Origin: Halichondria panicea
Taxonomy: Eukaryota; Porifera; Demospongiae; Suberitida; Halichondriidae
Assembly: GCF_963675165.1 (NCBI RefSeq)
Contig: NC_087378.1
Location: 1,543,525 to 1,607,524 of the forward strand
Direction: 5' to 3'
DNA length: 64,000 bases
Below, piece by piece: positions 30,282 through 41,851 of the stretch (position 1 is the first letter of the stretch; the number at the start of each line of letters is the position of its first letter). The notes under the pieces were generated by a model that saw only the letters and a program-made list of their open reading frames with translations, made no database searches and was not told where the DNA came from. The translations under genes were made by a program, and so were the position numbers.

Positions 30282-31222
30282 TTAAAAAGTCTGAGCCTGA
30301 ATCCTAAGGACTTGCCAGGCAGTAATTCCTCCGACAACACCAACAAACAGGAGTGTCCCCACCACAATGGCAGTTATGGAGCATAGTCTGGCCTTTTGTG
30401 CTGCCTCATCCCCGGCCTGGATAGACTTATTTTGATACAGCTGCACAGCCTGCAGGGAGAGGAAGAGATGGTCACTTTACAGTTGCATAATAATTATAAT
30501 GGCACTACAGTAGTGTATATGCACTGCACGTACACAACACACATGCACAAAACACTATTATACCGTATATAGCCGGTAATTTTCGGGGGACAAAACATTT
30601 GTGGTAGAGCAATATTTAGTCACTTCGTGTATAATATTTTTGTGGTTGCTGCTTGCACTGCAGATAAATGTAGGCAAGGTCGCTTCATTCGTGGGTAAAT
30701 ATTCGTGGTCTGAGCTCCAACCACAAACATTTTGTCCCCCCGAAATTACCAGCTATACGGTAGTTATTATGCATTATGTACAGTGCATAATACAAGACTA
30801 CTCCAGCTCTGATGGTGGTGACCTCGTACCTGTGCGTTATAGATGTAGCCTATTCGTCCAAAGAGGGCGCAGCAAATGAGGCCACATATTATCAAGCCTC
30901 TGTTGACGGGTTCGTTGCTGCTGTTACTGTATCTCTGAGGATGAGGCTGAGCACTAGGGACCGTGAATTTGTGAGAGGCTGGCTGCAAGGGAATGAGATA
31001 GTTGCTATAATTATAGTGATCTCGCTGCAAGAACAGCAAAATAGATTTACCATTCCAAGCGATTACATTTACATGTATAAGAGCAAACTTGTATTTTCAT
31101 TTTCAACACAATTCATACGTGTATAAACATACTTGATCATATACAGGTGCCTCAGTGCTGCTGATGGTAGCAGGAGTGGTGTTGTAAGCTGGAGGGGCCT
31201 CCATTTGCAGCTCAGTAGTCAT
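30282..31222 (-). CDS. Dispanin (CD225/IFITM-type) two-TM protein, copy D3
   Basis: Exons 31133-31222, 30830-31024 and 30282-30449 give 150 residues with all phases intact. Start MTTELQMEAPPAYNTTPA; core PVNRGLIICGLICCALFGRI; loop QAGDEAAQKARLC; second hydrophobic stretch ITAIVVGTLLFVGVVGGITAW. Compared with D1 it has a longer His/Gln/Pro-rich linker (SAQPHPQRYSNSS) and a different C-terminus (RIQAQTF). A TATATAAG box at 31316-31323 lies about 95 bp upstream of the ATG. It sits 288 bp after the SFXN5 stop in the same direction, the ancestral order of the repeated unit. Intron 2 carries a MITE (30562-30762). Confidence 0.8.
30562..30762. mobile_element. MITE, CCGTATAGC family, copy 3
   Basis: Inverted ends ACCGTATATAGCCGGTAATTTTCGGGGG and CCCCCGAAATTACCAGCTATACGGT (imperfect). 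Lies in intron 2 of dispanin D3, where D2 has a different insertion. Confidence 0.8.
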
Positions 31223-31510
31223 CTTAACTTGTTTGGGTGTTTGAGTGAAGCTCCTTCAGTGAAAGTTGATTCGATTTGTGATTGCAAATGTGCATGTACT
31301 ATCTGCTTATATACACAACCATGCATTATAAGTATGACCTCATTAAGTCAGTCCCAAAACTTCAAAGTGCTTCCTATAATTATACTTCCTGTAGCTATAC
31401 CCTTCCTCAAGTATGTTTGCTTGAAAAATGTATAAAACTACTGTATGTATGTATTCTACTGTCATTCTAGTCGATTCTACAGTACAAACTACTGTCATTT
31501 ATCATAAAAT

Positions 31511-34500
31511 TCAAAGTCCTTTGTTAAAAAACAGTGTCTGCCTTGAAGTCTTCTCTCGAAATTCAGGCTCCAAATTTGTAACATCAATCTGTAGCAAACA
31601 AACGCTTTCTATGATTTCATGCAGCTACTGACAGCTATTACCCCATGCATGCACATGACGACGACTGGCGTACCTCTATGATTTGTGGGAAGAGTGCTAT
31701 GGAGGCTGGGAGGGCCAGTCCAAAACATACCGTGCACACCATCGCTTGAATGGGCAGATGCATCTTTGGGAACTTACGAATAAAGTCAGTCCTGGGGAAA
31801 AAGATATGTTGTAGTTTTTTGGGACTTCCATCATAATTACATATAGCCATAAGGAATTATAGCACTGCAAAGCTGCATTGACTGTCATGTTTTGGGACTA
31901 TTATTATAATAGCCATAAGAGTATCAAAATACGTTGTACTTAGAACTTTTGTACTAGGAACCTTTGTGAATTATATAGTACCACAAAGCTATAGAAGTAT
32001 AATTGAATGTTTTGGCTATAATAATAATAGGCGTACCATGGCTACTGATAGCTAGAAGCATCTACATGTTTGCAGAGTACGTGACATACAATGTAATGAT
32101 AATCATACAGGACACAGGAAGTGTATAGCTATGCACTTTAGACCAGCCAAAGGACATCATCGTGAAAACCTAGATATCATATACATGCACTCCTGATCAT
32201 ATATACATGTAGAGGGCATTTTTCCCAACTCACAGGGACTCTACCCAATAACTTGAATTCTCACGCTACCTAGACAGAACCTAAACAGACGCCCACCAAA
32301 ATCATAAGCAGAATGCAAAATCAAAGGGAATCAATACATCCTGTATACAACACACCTGATGTATGTGCACAGATCAAAGTTATTGTATAGAATATTGAGC
32401 CAGAAATTCAAATAAAACCAAAGGACTTGCAAAAGTCGAGTCAGTGCACTCACTTCTCAATAGCAGTCATGATGATGGGAGGGATGACTAGAATGGGGGC
32501 AGGCAGGACAAACCTCGTTATGGCCGTCTGAGTCACAGCCTGAAGGGGGAGTGAACATATCAGTGCTTACAAAGGCAGAGATGTGCCCACACTGGTCGGT
32601 AGTGGTTGGTACTAACCATGCGCAGCTCTTACGTCTGCTTTACAAAAAATTTAGTTTTTAGGCAAATGTGTGTGTGATTGAGGATTGAAAATAGCCACCA
32701 TTTCGAAAATTCTGGGCACACCAACTGCAAAGGTAGTAAAAGTAAGGAATGCTTGAGAGAGCAAATACAAGCGACATTACTATGGTTTGGACCATATAGC
32801 GATAGCGGGTAATTTCTGGGGTCAAATATTCGTGGTTGAGCAATATTTAGTCAGTTCGTGCATGGATATTATTTTCGTGGTTGCTTGCACCTTGCACTCA
32901 GGTAAAGGCAGCCAATGATCGCTTGCGCTTCATTCGTGGGTAAAATATTCTTGCTCAGGGATTCAATCACGAAAATGTTGCACTCAGGTAAAGGCAGCCA
33001 ATGATCGCTTGCGCTTCATTCGTGGGTAAAATATTCTTGCTCAGGGATTCAATCACGAAAATGTTGCTCCCTCCAAAATTACCCGCTATACGGTGCATTG
33101 GAGTAACAACAACCTGTTGAGGACCCACCTTCTTGGCGGCAATTTTGGAGGTTCCGACAACGTTCCCCTTGTCATCTACCACCTCTATTCCCTCTGTCAG
33201 TTCATGGTTCCTCATGAGCACAGTGTTGATGGTACTGGCACACGCCACGGCAGGATACGGGATGAACCGCTGCACCATCATTTTCTTGGCAGGGGAGAAC
33301 TTGTCGGCCTTCTGAAGAAGTGCGTTGAGGCTCACCTGGCGTATGTGGGGGGTAAAATGAGCGGTGGGTGAGGGTGGGGGGTAACATGAGTAGGGGACGG
33401 GGGTAATGATGAGTGGGGGGTGGGGCAATTATGAGTGGGGGGGGTGGGGCAATTATGAGTAGGGGGTGGGGTAATGATGTGTGGGGGTGGGGGTAATGAG
33501 CGGGGTGAGGGTGGGGTAATGATGTGTGGGGGGTGGGGGTAACATGAGCGGGGTGAGGGTGGGGTAATGATGAGTGGGAGGTGGGGTAATGATGTGTGGG
33601 GGTAGTGGTAACATGAGCGGGGGTGAGGGTGGGGTAATCATGTTACAAAGCAGGTGGCGATACCTGTCTGCTTAGCAGCTAGTAATTGCGTGTGAGTTAT
33701 ATTCTACTAATCATAATGCACGGTGCTCACAGCTATTCCGATAGCAGCACTGACTGCTCCCACGTAGCCTTGAACAAACCGACTAGTGGGGGTGGGCTGT
33801 GTGTATGTGTGAGAGAAATAGTACTGTCATGCCAGCAAGGTCATAGAGTTACACAATATATTGGGTAGATGGCAGGAGTAAGATGAATCTAACATTCAGA
33901 TACAATAGGTAAAGCCAGTACAAGATACACAAATTGGGGGAACTTGGTGTGCTGACTTGATGGTTTGGGTTTATTTTAGGATATTTCCAAGAGGGGAAAA
34001 ACACTATAAACCCCAAATTTTAGTGCATCCAAGCAAAAATGTGACATTGCTTATCGTCAGGGCCATAATTCTTACATTTCTCAATCCTAATTTCCCCCTG
34101 AAATTAACCCTGTATAATAGATCCTAATAGCAATGAGATTGTGAGGACAATGATGCTCGTTTTCTGACCTTGCTGGCATTTCTGTTGGCATAGTTGACGC
34201 AGGCATTGTGACTTTGGTTCAGCCACTGCAAAAAAGATGGTAAGAATCATTGAAGAAACAAACTAAATGCAAACATGTCACATGGTAAAGAGTCATTAAC
34301 TAAACAACTAAAATACTTGTTGTAGACACTGCATGGTAAAGGGTCATTAAATAAAAACACTCCTTATAGACAACTGCTGTTATATACGTTCTTTCTTCTA
34401 CTACATGGTACGGTGGCCCTGAGTGCTACTCTTAGTTGGTAGTTGGCAGTTGCTAGTTGGGAGTTCGCGACCTTTAAACTTCGCAACAAACTAATGCCAG

Positions 34501-37500
34501 GTTTGATCTAAGCCTTCATTGATGGGAGCAAGCCCTACTTAATGTACATTGTATAGTGGACTGGTCTGAGGCCAGCATAACTTTAAATGGCCTCTAAGAT
34601 TTATAAAAGTGCCATGCAAAACCTGTTTCTATATTGCCCCCCCTCCCCCTACTGCATGGGATCCGGGAATAATTATAGGTGCATGGGGATTACACTTGAA
34701 ATTACCTAGATGTGTACACATAGATTAATATTGCCGTCGTAGGCCAGCTAGATATCTATTGGTGTCAGTATCATAAATCAAAAGCAGGCTAATTATTGTT
34801 GCAAAGTTTAAAGGTTACGAACTGCAAACTACCAACTACCAACTATACCAACTCCCAACTCTCAACTCCCAACTACCAACTGCGAACCACCAACTGCCAA
34901 CTGCCAACTACGTGTTTGAACTATCAATCAGCAACTGCGAACTATCAACTACGCATTTGAAGTATGAACTATCAACTAGGAGTAGCACTCAGGGCCACCG
35001 TAACATGGTCTTGAAGTGCTACTCCAGTTGATATAGTTGATAGTTGATAGTTCAAAAATATAGTTGGTAGTTCGCAGTTCGCAGTTCTTAGTTTATACTT
35101 GGTATTAATGCCCAATTTTTGAATTATTCTAGAGATTAAAAAGTGTTTCTCTAAGCTACCTAGACACTTCATTGATGGTGCCTAGCCTTACTTAATATGT
35201 ATTGCGGGCACACGTTACTGCCGTCTGCATGAGCCAGTTAGCAAATGTTGTATGCGTGTATAAATCTAGTAATTAGTCAATCCATGTATTTCCTCTGCTC
35301 TTTAACTAACGGCCTCCAAACTTTGGCCATAGATAATGATACTGCTACGTGCACCTACTAGATATCTAGCTGGAATGCATAAGACAACAATGTGTGTCCG
35401 CAATAGTAAAGCAAAGCACCACCAATAACACGATTAACACGATTAGCTAGCTCAGAGAAACAGATTTATCAATGGTATTTTTTAGTGGGCATTCATACAA
35501 AGTCTAAAGGACGTCACGGACTACCATGAACTACCATACGAACTAGCACCTAGCAACCGCTAACTACCAACTACACGTTTGAACTATCACGTATCAACTA
35601 CGAGTAGCACTCAAGCTCACTGTATTCTACTGTAGCTGCAACTATATATATTATTATTAATAGCGATTATGATAATGGCTGTAATAGAGGCAGAGGATGT
35701 TTATGCTTGACTGTTTAGGCTCACGTATATTACATGCACAGTAAGAGGGGAACACTGCACATGCAGATAGGCCCCATATTACCCATGCACAGCAAGAGGG
35801 GAACACTGCAGACAGGCTCCATATAGTCTAGTTCCCTCATTATCACTATGATAAAGTTGTAAACATCACTTCCTTACAGGGAAACCAATTTCCCCCTGTT
35901 TGGATTATTGGGATCACATTCTCTACGCCAAGTACAGGGAAACTCAATTTCCCTCATTATAATTATATGCGAACATAACATAAATTATGCACACAAACCT
36001 GCCAGAAGATCATCTGTGCAAAGCCTTGGCTGGGTAACAGAAGTCCAGTCACCTGCAGGTATGTAGGGGGCAGGTGAGTGGATTAATCATATAGAAACAG
36101 GCAGTATACATAATATGATTATACCATAAGATCGTATGCACTGTGTGTGCAAACACATTCTAATTCACATGTTGTGTACACAGAAACAGAATAGCAGAGT
36201 GCAGACTGAGTCATTGTAATACGATATGTACATCACAAGCTCTACTCAATTTGCAGTAGTAATCAAGCCAGAGCTGCCTAGTCATCAGTTACACCATGCA
36301 TTCAACAAGTAAGGGCCAGAAATAACAACGCTAATCAGTAGCTTCTCTTGGCATAAACAAGATGCTCCAGCCTCTCCACAACATTGCAGAGAAAGCACCT
36401 TCCAATGATTATCACACTAGAATTGACCACAATGGCTGGGAAGCACGACTGACTGAACAGCAAACAGGAAATCATGAATAAATACACAAACAAACGTGAG
36501 ATAATAAACAAGTCAGTATACTGTGAGATGGTAGTATCAGGCAATAAAACCACCCTCACACAAATCACTGACATGAAATATATATTGAGCACCCACAGGG
36601 TTAACGAGGCTGATTTAACCCTTGAGGAATTATAACGAGCTGATCTTACACAGGGGAGAGCTTTATGAATGACTACTAACAGTTTTGTTGCAATCAATTT
36701 ACTTTCGGTTTCAGTTACAAGTAGTTCTTTGCACCAAAATCTAACAAAGCATCCCCTCAAACAAGTTTCTCATGATATCAGCAGATCATATGGTTTATTG
36801 ACTCACTGTAATTGTTCCAAATGGTACGAATCCAGACATTCTAAACGGCATGAAGATCTTCTCACCAGTGTCAGGGTGGATGATTGCCTGAGGGGAGGGG
36901 GTTGGTAAGAGAGAGCATTACCATGGATTCAGGGAGCGTAGAGCTGCAACTATAATGAAAGTACCGCAGGTGCTGATGCCTCGGTGGATGTGTCAAAGCT
37001 ACATGAAGCTACTAGCTATTAAATACACACGTGATGATCATCATCAAATGTACATTTTATTTGCTGCATGCATGCTAAAAAGATTCCAGAAGTTCAAAGT
37101 CCAATTAATGGCTGCTGTAACAGTGCAGCTTGCAGCTCTTTCCTCACTCTTGCAGCTACCAATAGCTGGCGTTCTAGTGCAGAGCTAACTACTAAGTAGA
37201 GTAGCAACACTCCATGGACAAGTTTTGCTATGCACTCTTCTGAAAAGGCTGCACATGGAATTCCAAGTAAGCAAAACTAGGCATAACTCGAGAACAAAGT
37301 ATTATTTTGAAAATTAATCCACAAATTGAAGTGTGACTATAGAAGCCTACTTGCACTTAATCGATCCTTGAGCAGCTGCAGCCCTCTAGATAGGCAGACA
37401 GACAAACACACACATTACCGGTCACCTCACGCACACCGAGGCATAATCATGTACAACGCCACATTGTGAAATAAATTGGCTTGAAATGGGGAATGAGCAA

Positions 37501-37687
37501 TAAAGCAGCTTACACAACATAATTATGTGTTACAAAACACAAACTGAGGTGGGGACAATGATTGGAGATTTGCATCATGGTTGCAACTGGTAAATTATCG
37601 ACTATAATTGCACATGCAGCCATTGCTCAATAACTGTGTACGTGTGTGTGAGTGCGTGGGTGTACGTGTGTGTGTGTGTGTGTGTGA

Positions 37688-37755
<68 letters not shown>

Positions 37756-38106
37756 CTTATTGCTTCATACTGTTGGTGGCTGCCTTTCGTGACGGAGGAC
37801 TGCATGAATGTACACATAACATTACGAGAGGTTAAAAACCACTCCCAAACTCATTGAATTTGCTTAGATCATCACGAAATAGGGAACGACAAGTTAACAA
37901 ACCGATTGAGCAATAAATATTATATTATGACCATATAAGGTAAAAACAGAAGTCATGTATTACGAAATATGATCCATCAATAAGTGACTTAACCTTAATT
38001 AAGCTATTGTTGCACAATACACTATATATACCTGTTTGATTTTCTGAGCCTCCCAGAGCTGTGTGTGTGTGGGTGTGTTGTGTGTGTATGTGTGTGTTGT
38101 GTGTGT

Positions 38107-38143
<37 letters not shown>

Positions 38144-38144
38144 T

Positions 38145-38199
<55 letters not shown>

Positions 38200-41100
38200 G
38201 CAACATCTGTTAACACATGCAATTTTAATCACTGACACACAAACATGTACATGCAAGTACTGCTGGAGGTGCATGCTGCAATGTTTGCAGCAAATTAACC
38301 ACCATCATTGCGTTTGCAAACTTGATACCGGGACTCAATCAGCGGAAATAGCGATAGTAGTAATGTGTAGGATTGAAGCTGGCCCAAAGTACGTACAGTC
38401 AAAATGTACAGTCAAAATATAAGCACGGCAAAGCTTTAACAAGGTCAGTATAGTATAGTTACATGCAGTGCCTATTATTGTTACATGATGCAAACAAATC
38501 CTACCCTTACTGCATGCTACATGCATGAGAAAAACAACAGTTATATATAAGCAAGAGTTCATATAAGCAAGAGTTCATATAAGCAAGAGTTCATATAAGC
38601 AAGAGTTCATATAAGCATTCATATAAGCATATAAAGGCATTATGGGGACACTATGAATTAGTAGTAGGCAAAAAGCTCTATAAAATCAGTACTGTTACGT
38701 TACAATCAAATCACATGTGACTTGAAATAACAGAACTATGAATGATATGAATACCGTTAAAAGTAATTTAATAGTTTAAAATGGACATGTACATTAATTA
38801 TTTCAACTAATGACGTCACGTCACATGATCAAGAGCTAGCGGGCCTGTACACATATCCACCGGGGAATGAGCTCATGTGATTTGGCATGAGCTCATACAT
38901 TTTAAGTATGACAATGACGTAACTCTGTGCAGCAAAGTACAATCTATCAAAGCTACAGTACTTGGCTATATTATACACACCGCAAGCCAGAAGCCACAAC
39001 ATGGAACCCTTAGTAATACCACAAAGATTGTGTGCTAAAAATAGAACACTATAGCAGTGATGTTATTCACTGTCTGGCCAGAGTTATGAATATCATTACT
39101 AACATGACACTGCATGCGCTCAATAATTTTACACGGCAAAAATGCAATGTATATGAAAATGACTGTGTTAATATGCTGCTAAAAATAACTGTGGAAACCT
39201 AACAAGTAGTATTATTCCCACAAGTTTCCTACATGTAGACTGTTTGTAATCATGCAGTTGTATTCCCTCGCACAAGGAAACCAACTTAAAATCCAGCTAT
39301 AGATCATTTACAATATTGTACTTTGTACAATGTGCCTACGTTCCTAGGTCATTGGGACGAATCTACCAATTAAAGTCATGCAGAAAAAGGGTTTCCTTCC
39401 TCAACAAGCATTCATAAATTCTGTTCTTGCCAGCCTGCTGTGAGTTGATGTGTACAAACATTCTACAAGGATATCCTTACACAAGCAACCATAGCTAGCG
39501 CAACTACACGTCGTTTCCATGGAACTTCTTAAAATGTGAAAGGAATGAGTTTTCATACAAACAGTAACTAAAAGGCCGAGCGGAGAACTAACTGTTTTGC
39601 AATATGACAGTGAAGCACATCACTTCCTGAGTTCAAGAGGTTTAGGGCCCTTATATAGCGTCTTTGTTGCAATTTTGGACAATAAATGTGGACATGGTGC
39701 TAAGAAAAGTGTCAGAGTTAAGAACAACATATTGCATCGATCCTGCTGCCAAATTGTTTCTCTGTTATTCTACTGATGGATTTAATCACACGCTATCTTT
39801 AGAATCTAAGCGCACCATTCGCACAATTAATTACATCACGATTACTTGACTTCACTTGTAGCTACAAGCTTGAAGACATGCAAACACGGAGAATAACAAG
39901 AAAACATGCCGCTGTCTACAATTAAGATGGCTGGCTACATACAGTAGACAAGACAAATTGTTCCTATTACATGTATGAGCCAACATAATGATGTTGTGCA
40001 GTGTACGCATATGTATACTGATCGGAGTATGAACAGTGTAAACAAACTTGGGCAAGCTCTTAGATATGTAATTATTGACAAACCACATGCAGAATAAAAA
40101 TGCATAATTATACTACTAAGGCTAGAGCTCGCACATTCCCACACAATGAAAGTTATCTAAGCTTATTAGTGTTTACTCTTTCTCTGAAACTTTGCATTAT
40201 TGCACCAGCAATACTGTGTAGAGCTGCATGCATGAGCTAGCACATCTATTGCAACAAACACACAACAACAGACACACAAACATGTTGCAGTGAGTAAGAA
40301 ATTAAGTGAGGGTTCTATATACTCAAATGATTTCCTAGAAAATCACATCAGTATCGAGAACCACTACAGTACAAGACAACTGTTGCTTAGCTACACAAAC
40401 ACAGACAATTGTGTACAAACTTCTGTGAATGACATCATAAAGTACCTGTGCAGGTCTATGAATAGTGGTACACTAAATGAATTAATGATGTGGGAATTAC
40501 GTAGAACCGTAACTACAGCTGTTTTTCAAAATACAGTACACACTTTTGTTTTTACATTCAGCTGAGTTGATAAACTTCCATTGTTATTGAAGTGAGGTGT
40601 AACACACACAGGAGGCCATTAATTAGTGGGAGGTAAACAAGTTTGTATTGCACTACCGTCAAAAGCGTCACAAACAATTAATTTAACATGCAGTGCTGGT
40701 TGTGCTAATATAGCACAGCTGGGCTTGTGCCCATAGCTACCATATTAGAGGAGGGTTACATCAGGGCCTACAAATGACAAAACACATATGCACTATACGT
40801 AGAACTAACTTAATTGATGATAAAAACTTCTAAGAATAGAAAGTCTTTACGGGTTGGATATTGTGCCAAGGCTATGGAGAAGGAATGCTAGTAATGTGAC
40901 ATCACTAAAACCAATGGATGCATGAGAGGAGAAATATAGTCATTGCAATTATGCCAGGAATGTCCATGGATGTAATGTATACAGGGGAGAAAGACTGATC
41001 AATTATATGGCAGTCCAAATCGGTGGACTTCCCCACAGTACCTGAACCATAACGTTAATTGAGGGTGAAATATCAGCGCATGCATGTAGGTGACTTATTA

Positions 41101-41673
41101 CAGCTGCTAGGGTTTCTTTCAGGCAAATGCTGATGAGGGGAGACAGAGATAATTGACGGTAAGGAAGGGCGATGATGTTATAAAAGGGGGGATGAAATGC
41201 TCCCCCTAAAGAAAACCCTACTTACCTCTTTGTTGGAGACTCCGGAAACAAGTGTACCCTTCTTAAAATCATCAAGCAACTTCACAGAATCTTTGAGCTT
41301 TCGCTGTGTATGTGTGTATGTGAATAATTATTTTTCGGAGGTGTTGTAATTGCTGTGAGGCTATGTGTACATGCAAGAGTACACACGGAAATGAGGGTGT
41401 CGCAATAATACGAAAATAACATGTGTGGGTAGATGACCTCAGAGGTAAACAGTGTTCGTGGATCGACAACATCCAAGAAATGTCTCAGCCGACCCTGGAA
41501 AGATGACTGGAAGAGCAAAAGAACGGGTAGTTTAAAATGGCGCATGGCATGCACAACATCCACCCATAGAACCCATAATCCCACATGGCACAAATCAGTT
41601 ACTGCTAGAAATCCTTACGTACCTGGTCGAATCTTGGCTGCCCAAACACAAATGGTGGATACTTGTTAGCCAT
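31511..41673 (-). CDS. SFXN5: Sideroflexin 5, mitochondrial carrier, 12 exons
   Basis: Exons 41623-41673, 41438-41506, 41226-41303, 38032-38058, 36807-36887, 35999-36052, 34169-34225, 33731-33796, 33129-33335, 32454-32539, 31674-31791, 31511-31588 encode 323 residues. Sideroflexins are multi-pass proteins of the inner mitochondrial membrane; SFXN1 carries serine and SFXN5 has been linked to citrate. The SFXN5 subtype is clear from [63 protein letters not shown] and the end FFNKGL. Exon 4 is only 27 nt and its acceptor lies inside a CA repeat. Exon 8 must start at 33796 ([11 protein letters not shown]) to keep phase. Several introns carry transposons and minisatellites, one MITE touching the exon 3 donor. 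Partial copies of exons 5 and 10-12 lie downstream. Confidence 0.95.
32791..33095. mobile_element. MITE, CCGTATAGC family, copy 4, with internal duplication
   Basis: Ends ACCATATAGCGATAGCGGGTAA and TTACCCGCTATACGGT. Inside, an ~85-bp block starting TTGCACTCAGGTAAAGGCAG is present twice in tandem (about 32892-33065). The right end is 33 bp from the donor of SFXN5 exon 9. Confidence 0.8.
33345..33645. repeat. G-rich minisatellite upstream of SFXN5 exon 9
   Basis: Irregular ~25-45 bp units of the type GTGGGGTAATGATGTGTGGG. On the gene's sense strand this is a C-rich tract ending just before the exon 9 acceptor. Confidence 0.9.
34409..35002. mobile_element. 594-bp inverted-repeat element with AACTACCA tracts
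   Basis: Perfect 23-bp inverted ends (left begins TACGGTGGCCCTGAGTGCTA), flanked by ACATGG at 34403-34408 and 35003-35008. Subterminal arms are built of GTTGGTAGTTGGCAGTT-type words on the left and CCAACTACCAACTGC-type words on the right. Related fragments follow at 35010-35100 and 35540-35640. Confidence 0.85.
36957..37443. mobile_element. 552-bp interspersed repeat, copy 3 (inverted, shortened)
   Basis: Reverse-complement relative of 25169-25720, beginning GAAAGTACCGCAGGTGCTGA and ending CACACCGAGGCA. TAAT at both flanks (36953-36956, 37444-37447), the complement of ATTA seen at the other copies. In SFXN5 intron 4. Confidence 0.9.
37634..37754. repeat. (GT)n microsatellite, interrupted
   Basis: About 120 bp of GT with GAGTGCGTG interruptions at its left end; in SFXN5 intron 4. 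Confidence 0.95.
38059..38198. repeat. (GT)n microsatellite abutting SFXN5 exon 4
   Basis: GT repeat with GGGTGTG and TTGTGTG variants. Read on the gene's strand it is a CA repeat that runs straight into the acceptor of the 27-nt exon at 38032-38058. Confidence 0.95.
38551..38632. repeat. 16-bp tandem repeat
   Basis: Four copies of AAGCAAGAGTTCATAT plus shortened units, in SFXN5 intron 3. Confidence 0.95.
38633..41108. other. Body of SFXN5 intron 3, no features seen
   Basis: 2.5 kb of AT-rich intron. Only short chance ORFs and no recognisable repeat. Confidence 0.5.
41109..41220. mobile_element. MITE-like element ending at SFXN5 exon 3 donor
   Basis: Inverted ends TAGGGTTTCTTTCAGG and CCTAAAGAAAACCCTA, resembling the CAGGGTTTC family. 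No clear target duplication. Its right end is directly next to the GTAAG of the exon 3 donor (41221-41225). Confidence 0.65.
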
Positions 41674-41851
41674 TTTTGATTACAACCTAACCGGCTGCAC
41701 CACAAAGGGAAACCCCTATCATTATTATATCATTATTGAATTCACCAGTGATCGTTTCATGAGCACTTCTGCAGCGCAGCCAGAGTAGATGAATATAATT
41801 ATGTACAATGAAAATTTTTAATGGAAAAACCAAAACAGAAAACCACTTTAT

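Noticed and set aside
33781-33786. SFXN5 exon 8 acceptor at CTAG (33783-33784)
   Set aside because: It puts the exon out of frame; the CAG at 33797-33799 keeps phase and restores the family sequence [11 protein letters not shown].
36335-36760. 141-residue minus-strand ORF beginning [14 protein letters not shown]
   Set aside because: Its start recurs at 29906 only because the SFXN5 intron segment next to exon 5 is duplicated; the rest does not match, and it lacks protein character.
37602-38222. Thr-His and Cys-Val frames at two further GT runs
   Set aside because: Same cause; the region is SFXN5 intron around a microexon.
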